Source of the DNA: Dunaliella salina
Taxonomy: Eukaryota; Chlorophyta; Chlorophyceae; Chlamydomonadales; Dunaliellaceae
Length of the DNA stretch: 28,049 bases
Assembly: GCA_002284615.2 (NCBI GenBank)
Contig: MU070088.1
Span: 71,741 to 99,789 of the forward strand
Direction: 5' to 3'
This document shows, piece after piece, positions 19,838 through 28,029 of this stretch (position 1 is the stretch's first letter; each line of letters starts with the position of its first letter). The notes under the pieces are model-generated. The model had not been told where the DNA came from and ran no database searches. It worked only from the letters and a program-made list of their open reading frames with translations. Both the position numbers and the translations under genes were made by a program.

Positions 19838-20666
19838 TCAGAAGCTGAAGAACGATGTTGCGCTGTCGAATCTCTTCGGCGCAATTGCTGCGTAGTTGCT
19901 GTGTCCCATCTCCTTGCCCGGGCACTTATCAGCAAAGTGCCCCCTCTTGTGGCAATGGTAGCACTCCACCGCTGCTTTCACTTTCCCATCCGTGCCTGCC
20001 ACCATTTGGCTGTCCTTTGTACTCCTCGTACTCTGCTGGCCTGCTGACCCACCTCGCTTGCCATGGCTCCTGCTAGCTCCAGCGAACATCGTCAAGGGGA
20101 TGACCTGCTCCTGCTTGATTGCTGTCTGGTGCTTTGCCTCCACACCCATGAGCTTGGAAGCAACAGTGTCCAGGCTGAGGTCCTCTTGTTCTGCCAGGAC
20201 GGTGCAGAGGGTGCCATATGGAGTGTCTGGCAGTCCTGCCACCACCTGGATCACCAGCTCCGTGGCATCCACCTTTTTCCCCGCGCTAGTCAATGCTGCT
20301 GCCAACCCCCGAGCCCTGCTCACGTACGCTGTAACAGACTCCTGCTCTTGCATGCGCAGCGCTGCAAATTCCCTGCGCACATCTGCTGGGAGCGGTTGCT
20401 GACCTGGTGCAGGTTTGCAAGGTAGGCCCACACCTCTTTCGCTGCCTTGAGCTCCTCCAGCGCTGGCAGATGCACATCCTCCACGCTGAGCATCAGCCGT
20501 GCTCGCGCCTTGGCATCGACGCCTTTGCTGACCGTCTGGCCCTGCTCCGGCTCAATCGCGCCCCAGAGGTCCCAGCTGACAAGAACCGCCACCGTTTTCA
20601 CTGCCCATGCCTTATACCCATCCAGGCAACTTTGGCCTGTCCCGGCCTTCCAGTCTCAGCATTCAT
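19838..20666 (-). pseudogene. Copia Gag with CCHC zinc knuckle
   Basis: The first ATG lies at 20666, 68 nt inside the 5' LTR (MNAETGRPGQAKV). A frame change leads to CLDGYKAWAVKT and LWGAIEPEQGQ, typical of the start of Copia Gag. A further frame change near 20420 leads into 19838-20431: EFAALRMQEQESVTAYVSRA, VIQVVAGLPDTPYGTL, LSLDTVASKLMGVEAK (UBN2-type Gag core), a Ser/Gly/Lys linker and the nucleocapsid knuckle CYHCHKRGHFADKC (C-X2-C-X4-H-X4-C), then a stop after about 30 residues. Gag would form the particle and the knuckle would bind element RNA. At least two frameshifts make this copy inactive as read. Confidence 0.8.
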
Positions 20667-20734
20667 TGCACACACACCCTACCCCGGGCTAACCAGCAAC
20701 GCGCAGTGGACCAAGCGGGCTTGGGCCCATAACC

Positions 20735-20899
20735 TGTTGGAAGACCGCTGGTTTAATAGGTTTACAAGATGGATATAATATTCATGATAATAAGATGTCA
20801 CCAAAGAACTCAGGAAGATAACCGGACTGACCAACTTAACTGACACACCACAGATACACTGGTCAAGGTTCACATAAACTGCAAGCACACTTTCAAACA
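20735..20899 (-). repeat. 5' LTR of the Copia element
   Basis: This is a 165-bp direct repeat of 18813-18977, offset 1922 bp. On the minus strand it is followed by ggttatgggcccaagc, where the primer-binding site should be. That is not the common initiator-Met sequence, so the primer tRNA cannot be named. Confidence 0.85.
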
Positions 20900-20958
20900 C
20901 ACTTAAGTACTCTACAAGTAAGGTACAAGTAGTGTACAAGTACATATCTGTAGTCATA

Positions 20959-21172
20959 GTGGGTCACTCTGAGGACAGGACACACATTGTAACGGTAGAG
21001 CTGAGACTGATCAACATTCTGCTGATGGCATAAATTGAAGACTTCACGTTTGTGTGTTTATCCGAGGATTGCACTGCAGGATTTAGTCTTCAATTTATGC
21101 TGTCAGCAGAATGTTGATCAGTCTCAGCTCTCCCGTTACAGTGTGTCTCCTGTTCTCAGAGGTCACTGACCA
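20959..21172. mobile_element. Foldback / MITE-like element with about 90-bp inverted arms
   Basis: The left arm (about 20961-21043: gtcactctgaggacagg..., gagctgagactgatcaacat, tctgctgatggcataaattg, aagact) pairs with the right arm (about 21085-21170: agtcttcaatttatgc... gaggtcactgac) around a 41-bp loop. The inner 60 bp differ at only a few sites; the outer 30 bp are less regular. There is no ORF. A clear target-site duplication was not found, so a DNA-transposon origin is inferred from shape only. Confidence 0.65.
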
Positions 21173-21518
21173 CCAGTGCCTCCCCAGTCCCAGGCTTCTA
21201 CTTTCACAATCGTAGGAGCCCCCCCACCTGCACTTCACACACGCATTTCACACACGCGTGCGTGAGCATCATCAGCGCGCTTCACTCCCAGAGAACAGGT
21301 CTGCCGCTGCGCGTTGCTGCATCTGTTTTTGTGCTGTGCAAAACAATACATCTCTGGAGAAGCAATAGTTCCACCTCTGAGCACCAGCATCTCCACTGTG
21401 CCAGCTTCCATTCGTGTTCTAGTCCTTTCATTTTCACCAAAAAATGATAAAAATCAGAGAACCCCTGGTCACTTTCCTGGCTTCAGATCACCTATAAAGG
21501 GCCCATGACTCCTAACTA
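21173..21518. other. No gene seen (spacer, right part)
   Basis: Non-coding; contains the short repeat acttcacacacgcatttcacacacgcgtgcgtg near 21232-21266. No protein or RNA gene is recognisable. Confidence 0.5.
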
Positions 21519-23126
21519 GGACCACCTTTTGCCTAGAACTTTGTGTTTTTGACCCCCCTTGTACATTATTGACTTTTTGCACATTAAAGAAAAAAAGAAA
21601 AAAGAAGGAAGTCACATTTTGACCTTTTTCACTTGACCTCCTTGTACACAGTGAGGCTAACTGTTTCTTGAAGGAATAGGAAAAAACGGCAAGGCCTCTT
21701 AGACAGTGAAAACTCCCCAAATCAATCCTGGAAAGGGAGCACTACTGGCTTATGGGCCAAAGACAAGGCCAAAGTAGAGCTCAAGGGCACTCTTTACATT
21801 GTTTCATCGAAGGATGATCAGCCCATCGATTAAATACCAGGAGTCTCGATCTCGGTGTGAAAGCTGCGACCAAACCTTCAACTGAGGTAGGAAAAAGAAA
21901 GCTCATTGGCTTCCAAGCTGCAATGCACCCTCGCCACAAGACAAGAAGAAAAGTCTTGTGTGGATCCTCAGTGCTTCCAGCGGCAGCTGGAACGGAGGTT
22001 GTACCAAGAAAATTGGCAGGACAAGAGTGGTGACTCAGAGTTCACGCGCATACTGAGCTGAGGGCAAGAAGTCTAGTCCGTCTAGTTTTGCCTGATCATA
22101 TCATTGGTTGAAATCCAGCACGCAGGAACCGTGCTTGCGAATCATAGTTGATCCTGTACGCTCCAAGACGTCTCCTTGGGCTCAGTGGAAAGTTTTGGTT
22201 GGGAGAGAGGGTAACAGAAAGAAAAGGAAAAGCTTGCGCAAAATGAAAAGTGGAGCTGCAGGGTGTCGAACCCCGTACCTCGACTATGCTAAAGTCGCGC
22301 TCTACCGATGAGCTACAGCCCCTCCTGTGAGATCTCACACCTCGTGATTCACGTGTCCATCGATAAAAACTCATGTATTATAAATTGATTCTAAGTCTGA
22401 TTGAGGTAGGTTGCAGTGCAAATTGTAATGCACAAAGATGGGCATGGAGCTTTCGTGCAAGCTTGGGGGAGTTTCATCGGTCTATCCCTTATCTTCTGAA
22501 TTGATTAAGGATATGGGCAGTGCAGATAGTCCCTCCTGCGCCCAGGAAAGTTGCGACTTACCCTCAAAAGGGAAGGTCCTCTACCCCGCACGAAAGCAGG
22601 GGCCTCACCAATGGGCCTCAAAACCTATACCAGAGACAGCTAGCCTAGGAGAAAGCCAGAAACAGAGCTAATGAGGACCTGGAGGGTTGTCGGCCATGCT
22701 CTTGGACGCGCGGGCTCTCCTTCTCCTGCTCTCCACCGCCACGCGCCTAGCAAACTGTCCCCCAGAAGACCCCTGACAATGAAGAGCATACCTGGTGTTG
22801 ATTGGTTGTCCTTTTATGGGCTTTGTTATTCTTATTTGGATTTCTTGAGCAGAGAGTGTTGAGTCTGGTTGCAGTTCGAGAAGGTTGAGCCACCGCAGTT
22901 TCCAAAGTGATAGATGGGCTGGTGTGGTGGTTGGTATAGGGACAACATTTTAGTTCAACAAGGTAGATGCCCCGGTCACGTGGTGGGATCTGAGAGGGAT
23001 CAANGAGGACTGGTTGGCCCGGGATAGAGTGCATAAAGATAGCGTCAGGGCGGCTTTGGTGTCGTGCAGCAGAGCCAGTACCATAAGGGAAAAACCAGTC
23101 AGGTATGTTTCATGGCATGTTTTCAG
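21519..23126. repeat. Right arm of the 1.6-kb inverted repeat
   Basis: This is the reverse complement of 16571-18177, with one internal substitution (21596) and differences only at the outer end. It carries the second tRNA-Ala and endonuclease copy f. The mirrored N is at 23004. Unlike the left arm, the retroelement reading here continues beyond the arm to about 23290. Confidence 0.95.
22251..22322 (-). tRNA. tRNA-Ala (anticodon AGC), right copy
   Basis: Identical in all 72 nt to the left copy, on the opposite strand: G3:U70 acceptor pair, anticodon AGC, intact A and B boxes, discriminator A. The TTTT terminator lies at 22246-22249 on the minus strand. The two genes diverge in orientation as mirror images about position 19848. 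Confidence 0.95.
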
Positions 23127-23290
23127 GAATTTGTATGTCTTGTTCCAGGAGTTTCTCATTCACTGCAGGCATCCATACCCACAAGGGTTGAGCCATAAGT
23201 GCCTTTACAGAAGGATTTTACACAGATGACAAAGTCCTCTTGGTTGTTAGGCTGAGAAACTGAGGCAGCCAAGACAGTGTCCAAGTTTGC
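22590..23290 (-). pseudogene. Endonuclease copy f, extends past the inverted-repeat arm (family B)
   Basis: From the right, the minus strand reads DFVICVKSFCKGTYGSTLVG and MDACSE-stop (outside the arm). After frame changes it reads NIPDWFFPYGTGSAA, SRPDAIFMHSIPG, IPPRDRGIYLVELKCC and the degenerate C-terminal part ending DNPPGPH at about 22670, then the 3' UTR. PD and ELK are kept. The extra 165 bp on the right align with the RH(H)-to-PD segment of copies c and d. The right copy is therefore continuous where copy e is cut. Confidence 0.7.
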
Positions 23291-23659
23291 CATGCTCCAG
23301 AACTCGTAATAATACCTTCGTTGTCTTCGGCTCGCGCATTGCCCTGTAAACTAGAAGAGGCCCCGGAGATAACATGTAAACACATGCAAGGGTAAGGCCT
23401 TCAAGCCCTTGGAGTGGGCAGCAGCATCAGCAGCATCGCAGTTGAGTATCTCGCATACAGCATCCCTAGAATCACATAAGCCCAAGTGGCACAGCCAAGC
23501 TAAGGAAAGAGTCGCGCCGACTCCAGCAAATCACGCTTTCAGAAATCACATCTTGCAAGCTTATCCAGCAGCCTTGCCCTCAGCTCTGCCAGCCAGCTAG
23601 CTACACGCCGTAGCAGTGCTTTACAATTTTTCCTTCTCTAAAACACAGCCTCAGCTGTG
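23291..23659. other. No gene seen
   Basis: This non-coding interval lies between endonuclease copies f and g. Weak open frames (for example 23409-23600) have no protein-like features. A short hairpin, cagcctcagctg, lies near 23647. Confidence 0.45.
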
Positions 23660-24690
23660 TAAGAAAAGAAAAGAAAAGAAAAACTACGGAGGCAGAGAAA
23701 CTCTCCCTACATCGTAAGGAAGAGGAGACACATAGGCTCAAAAAAGAGCTGTGTGCCCCCTCCACCACAAGGTATGAAAAAGAGAATGCTAATGTGGATC
23801 TGGAGGGTTACTAGAAGCACCTGGCTCTAGAACCCGGCTGTGGGATGTATTCTTGTTTTCAATAGCGCGGCATGTGGTGACCAGTTTGTGGGCATATTGG
23901 ACAGAATGGGCATGAAGTTGTTGAGCAAGCTTTGTGGCACGCTGGTGATCCAATCCTAGTTGTTTGAATTGCTTCAGGGTATGCTCAGTGTAAATAGTTC
24001 CACCTATGCCCAGGAGAATAGGGTGAATCGTAACAGCTTTAGCGTTGATAAATTTACAAAGGTCTGCATGCTGCTGCTTTGCCGCGTTCAACTGATGCAC
24101 TGGCCTTGTGTCTTCACAGAACTTGATTTCTATTTGGTGCACATGGCGTTCATTTGCATGAAGTTCATGGGGTTGCCTCATGCTGTGTAGAATGCAAAGG
24201 TCAATCACAATTGCCAACCGACTCAACTTACTTGCAGCAATTTCTCGCTGCAGCACACTCTGGGTGTGACATGGTGCCTGTTGGTGTGCATCCCACTCAT
24301 TCTTGGGTTCGGACATCTCAAGACGATGTGATCAATGCTGTCCATACCGTGCAACTTGAAGCGGATCTTTGGCTGTCATGTTACAGCAACCCCGGTCGGT
24401 GTATGAGGGCGCACCAACCAAGGAGGAGGTCTTCGGTTTGAATTTTTGGGGCCGGAGTTTACAAAGAGTTGGTGCCCTTCTGGTGGGGGACATTGGGAGG
24501 CCCTTTCCTTAATGCAGGCTTCCGAACAGCAAGCATAGATCTTTCTTCCCTCTTCATCACAAAGCGGACATTTTCCAGATCTGGAAGACCTGCTGATTCT
24601 AACAGCAGACTTCGGCCTGGAGAGTGTCCTCGCCCATGTTAGCCACCTGAAGAAAAGCTGGCACATGAGTAGTCCCGGAGGTTGGTACAA
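23660..24690 (-). pseudogene. CCHC + restriction-like endonuclease copy g, interrupted by an insertion (family A)
   Basis: The minus strand reads SGKCPLCDEEGRKI, is interrupted by 24371-24537, and resumes in the same frame with RFKLHGMDSIDHIVLRC, completing a C-X2-C...H-X4-C knuckle, then MSGMHTNRHH. A frame change follows, then SRLAIVIDLC, ELHANERHVHQIEIKFCEDT, RPVHQLNAAKQQHADL, VTIHPILLGIGGTIYTEHTL, QFKQLGLDHQRATKLAQQLH and the end GASSNPPDPH (stop 23789-23791). The E-x-K motif is present (IEIK), but the PD segment is deleted or unreadable. The 3' tail is the (AAGAA)n run at 23660-23683. The part upstream of the knuckle (24560-24690) is only tentatively assigned. Confidence 0.7.
24364..24544 (+). 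mobile_element. 167-bp insertion with 7-bp target duplication
   Basis: gatcttt occurs at 24364-24370 and 24538-24544, flanking 24371-24537. Near its end the insert carries ccctttccttaatgcaggc...gcata, matching the 3' end of the non-LTR elements (ccttaatgcatgcggcc...gcatag). The offset between duplications is 174 bp, a multiple of 3. Leaving out the insert and one duplication makes the interrupted zinc knuckle of copy g read straight through. It is either a severely 5'-truncated element or a SINE that borrows the same 3' end. Confidence 0.75.
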
Positions 24691-25050
24691 TGGTGATGGT
24701 GCTTAGAGATGGAGTGCCCAGCTTGGGTCTACTCGTCTGCGTGCACATTTTCTGGCTACGGCTGGCCCCTGCGAGGGAGGCCCATCCTGAGATTTTGGAC
24801 AGCTTTCTTTTAAGCTAAGCGTCGGGGCTAGAGTTTGCTAGAGGGTATCATGACGGCAGTGTCATCATGACACTGTCATGGGTGTCCTAGATGGAGGCCA
24901 ACTCGCTGGAGTAGACTCCTGTGCTTTTATTCTCTTGGTCTGAATTGGCTCACTCTCAATTTTAGTGCTGACAGTTGGGGTTTTCCCTTAATGCATGCTT
25001 GCTTTTGTCCAGCGTAAGCTTCTTCTTCTCCTCCTTTAATCTGATGGCAT
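24691..25050 (+). mobile_element. Non-LTR 3' UTR-like segment, plus strand
   Basis: Homologous to 13960-14398 (cagcttgggtct, gcccatcctgagat, ggaggccaactcgctggagtag, cccttaatgcatgc). It ends with a C/T-rich run cttcttcttctcctcc near 25017-25035. A perfect hairpin, CAGTGTCAT-C-ATGACACTG, lies at 24857-24875 and is absent from the other copy. No coding part of the element remains upstream. Confidence 0.6.
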
Positions 25051-25054
25051 GCTT

Positions 25055-25290
25055 CCATATGAATAATAAAAAGTAAAATTATACGCTGGACACAACCAGC
25101 GTGCATTCAGGAAAGACCCAACAGTCAGTGCTGGCACTATCAATGAGTTCCACCAATGGTAGCTAACTATGAGCAGCCCAGCTAATGTGGATCCGGCAGG
25201 CCGTCGGCCATCCGTCCAGCTGCGCGCCTCGCTTTCCTATATGCAGCCCGCCCTGAGCCCTCACACCCAAGCCCCCATTGCTTGGGTTGC
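25055..25290 (-). mobile_element. Non-LTR 3' end, minus strand, facing the preceding copy
   Basis: The minus strand reads RMADGLPDPH-stop (stop near 25182), the same terminal peptide as copies d, d' and g. It is followed by a short 3' UTR with cctgaatgcacgctgg and gtccagcgta, as in the other family 3' ends. It lies tail to tail with 24691-25050. The long minus-strand frame running further right to 25634 is Ala-rich and not taken as part of it. Confidence 0.55.
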
Positions 25291-26540
25291 TCGATTGGAA
25301 GGCATGTTTGGTGCTGTTGGTTTTTTTTTGAGGTCTTGCCAGCAGCAGCAGCAGCAGCAGCCGCAGCCTCTGTGCCCCAAGCCCCTCCTGCAACGACGCC
25401 AGCAGCAGCGGCTGGACGTGCCGCTGTATGCCAGGATACAGCCTCTGGACGCGCTGCTGGGCGCGAGGCATCCACGGCAACACCATCAGTAGCGGCTGGA
25501 CCTGCCGCTATGCAAAACATCCCCGCACACATTCCTGCTACTGCGGCTGGACCTGCCGCGCATGACAACTCCATCCAGAGGCAACGAGCGCAATCATGCT
25601 CACCAGTGAGGGCAAACAAAGATGGTGCAAGCACAAGCTACACCAAATAGGAACCCGGTCAGCTAGATAGCTTAGGCTGCGCTGAAGATCAAGGCGTCGA
25701 ACATATGCGTCTGTGTGTGCAAAATGTGGATGGCATCCCTAATCCACATTATGAATTGGTGTCAATCAAGACTGAGATGATCTGTGCCACTGTTAGGAGC
25801 CATGACATTGCAATCCTGCTAGAAACTCGCACAAATGACTTAGACAGGCTCATTGTGCACCTGCATGACACACACAAACTGGTCTGCAAGTTGGATGTTC
25901 CACAAGGTCATGCTGGCAGAAGAGGTCATGGGCTCGCTGTGATTGCTTCAAGGGCCTGTGCAGAATTCATGGCAGCATATCGGTTTGCTGCGGACATTCA
26001 GTGTGTTTGGATGCTTTGCCGAAAAGAACTCTTTGGGATGGACAACGATGTCATATTAGGGCAGTGTATGCAAATCCACAGGGTTGTCAATTCACTAACA
26101 CTCAAGTGCGGGAGTTTTTCACTAACTTGTAAGATGAGCTTGCCCATGTTACACAGGTGTCCCCACATGTGATGTTATGTGGAGACTTCAATGCAAAAAT
26201 TGGCAGTTTGCGAGAAGTTTCTGACGCTCATTATGAGGCTCTGTTGGACTGCCCGGCACTCCAGGCTCCTATAAGGTGTCAGTGTACACATGTCAATTTG
26301 GCTGGCAGTTTGCTCGTGGATACTGCTGCTGCGTATGGACTTACATTCACTACTGGGCGCGTGCGAGGTGATGATGGACAGCCCACCTACGTTGGGTATC
26401 CTACTTACAACAGGAATGCCAGGCGTAGTAGACCAGACCATATTCTGACCACTCCTTCTATGTTTCGGCATGTACAGTAGTCACAAATCCACTCTCCACC
26501 TCTGAACACAAGTGACCAACCATGGGTGCATTACGCTGGT
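25282..26540 (+). pseudogene. APE-type endonuclease domain of a non-LTR element with Ala-rich N-terminus (family A)
   Basis: One frame carries an Ala/Gln-rich low-complexity region (25282-25647), a TAG at 25648-25650, then the endonuclease: MRLCVQNVDGIPN (QN motif), DIAILLETRTN (catalytic Glu), and GRRGHGLAVIASR. A frame change near 26095 leads to VREFFTNL-stop, SPHVMLCGDFNAKIG (GDFN at 26181-26192), QPTYVGYPTYN and RRSRPDHILTTPS. The final SDH motif reads NTSDQPW in another frame, with Gln replacing the catalytic His (26517-26519). The family nicks target DNA for target-primed reverse transcription. The copy is inactive. The downstream linker and the RT at 7.6-9.0 kb belong to the same family. 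Confidence 0.8.
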
Positions 26541-26668
26541 TCTTCGTGTTCCAGATGCAGTCCAAAATGTTGAATGAATGGTCACCTCCCTCCGTGCATA
26601 CATGTGGAATGGATTCGTGCGCCAGCAAACTCACTTTGGTCTGGAAACCTGAGTGCCTGAATGCCTAA

Positions 26669-27262
26669 ATGGATGAACTTGAAAGGAACCTGGAGATGCT
26701 GGTGCAGTTTGAGGATGCTTTGGAAGCAGGCAATGTTGACACTGCATGCTTTTGTTTGAGGAGCTGGATCATGCAGGCAGCTAGTGAACATAGTGTTGGG
26801 ACGTACAAGAGTCAGGACTGTGTTTTTAAAAGAACTGAGAAGAAGGGGATTCGCAAACCCATTTGGTTTGATGAATCGTGCCAACAAAAAAGGCGCAATC
26901 TCATCCAAGCTGTGCAGAGTGGTCAAGCATTGCATGCATGTCGTTTCCTGAAAAAAGAGTACAGAAAGCAAACCAGGCGTGCTCGGCGTGCTCATGAAAA
27001 GTACAAGAAGGCTGTGTTTCTGGACAGGCTACAAAGGCATACCCCTGACAAACATGAATTGCTGAGGAAGCCTAGGACAAACCAGCAGGCCCCAATCACT
27101 GCAGAAGGCTGGAGGTCACATCTAAATAAACATTTTGGTGCTCAATTGGACAGCCCATCACAACTAATCGCACAGCTGTTCATGTGCATGGTGTGCTTGC
27201 TCCTGATGAAATGGAATTACCAGATGCAGCTGCATTCGTTGGAAAGTTTTGGTTTCTCTGGT
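26669..27262 (+). pseudogene. Linker between endonuclease and RT of the family A element
   Basis: The frame reads MDELERNLEMLVQFEDALEA, IRKPIWFDESCQQKRRNLI, then a basic helix-like stretch (KEYRKQTRRARRAHEKYKKA) and WRSHLNKHFGAQLDSPS. A W-x-D-E-x-C followed by such a charged helix is usual between APE and RT in non-LTR ORF2 proteins. After a frame change it reads APDEMELPDAAAFVGKF. The DEMELPDAAA part recurs at the 5' end of the minus-strand RT near 8960-8985, so the two fragments overlap by about ten codons and can be ordered. The element stops at about 27262, before the RT. Confidence 0.7.
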
Positions 27263-28029
27263 TGGTCTGGTTGGTCTGAAAAGGAAAAAGAAAAAGAAAG
27301 ATTGACGCCCTTGAGCGTGCATCAAGGGTCTGATTCAGAGGGTGCCTCTGATTGGAGAGAATAAAGCTGGTCTGATTCAGAATAACATTAAATTGGCCCC
27401 ATCTGCATATTCACACAATGTTTGAACTGCCTCTGAATCAGTGTTAAACTTCTCTGACTTAGACAAATTCATCGAAGTTCCCATCTGCCTTGTGGTTCAG
27501 ATTCTCTGAAGGCGCTCTGAATCAGAGTAAGTCTGAGCTGGACAACTGTATTACCATTAAAAAAGAAGGAAATTTGCTCTGGAGGGGTTCTGGATGAGAA
27601 TCGAGCAGACCAGAAAGGCTTCGAAGAGGGTCTGAATCAGTGACATTGAGTGACTGAACAGACAGGGATGGAGCGAGGCGGTGACCTCCGTGTGCGGGGC
27701 GTCACTGTGTCTGTCGCCAGTTCCATTTCAGTTCCAGCTACGAAGGCCAGGTACGCTTTTGCGTGCAACATTACATGCAAGTGAATATGACACAGTTTAT
27801 ATCATAACATTTTTGTTCTTCCCGTTCCGTCGGTGGTCTCAGATTGCGGAACGGTGCCCGTTTGAGTGCGTCCCGAATTTCCTCACCCAGCGTAACAAGC
27901 CTGCTTCGCTTTTGCGCTCATCGCATTCAGCAATTTGGAACACCAACACGTCCTGACCTGGTTGCTCCTGCAAATGTGCCAACCCCGTATGGGATAGGGG
28001 AACGGTGCCACCAAGGAAGGAGATGTCAG
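27263..28029. other. No firm gene; short interspersed motifs and weak exon-like signals
   Basis: A purine-rich run at 27276-27299 follows the truncated element. The word tctgaatcaga/tctgattcaga occurs at about 27329, 27371, 27432, 27516 and 27631 in both orientations. An ATG at 27668 opens 27 protein-like codons (MERGGDLRVRGVTVSVASS) ending at a donor-like CAG|GTACGC at 27750/27751. A stretch from tcattcag|caattt at 27931 to gtcag|gtgtg near 28030 is open in one frame. The two cannot be joined directly in frame, so no gene is called. Confidence 0.3.

Larger units (their letters stand above)
18813..20899 (-). mobile_element. Gag-only Copia LTR retrotransposon
   Basis: Two 165-bp direct repeats, 18813-18977 and 20735-20899, differ at four sites. 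They start TGTTGGAA and end in CCAACA/CAAACA, the usual Copia LTR termini. A polypurine tract, AAGGGGGAG (minus strand, 18978-18986), abuts the left LTR, which makes it the 3' LTR and puts the element on the minus strand. This agrees with the gag orientation. The interior is only 1757 bp and encodes Gag; no protease, integrase, RT or RNase H motif was found in 18978-19837. Flanking pentamers are caatt and cactt, a possible decayed target duplication. The element would need pol from an autonomous relative. Confidence 0.8.

Noticed and set aside
25182..25634. 150-codon minus-strand ORF ending LPDPH
   Set aside because: Only the last about 35 codons resemble the element 3' end; the Ala-rich rest is antisense to the plus-strand Ala-rich region in front of the APE domain.
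27681..27956. 91-codon plus-strand ORF
   Set aside because: No recognisable domain; it conflicts with the exon-like signals at 27668-27750 and 27931-28030 in other frames.
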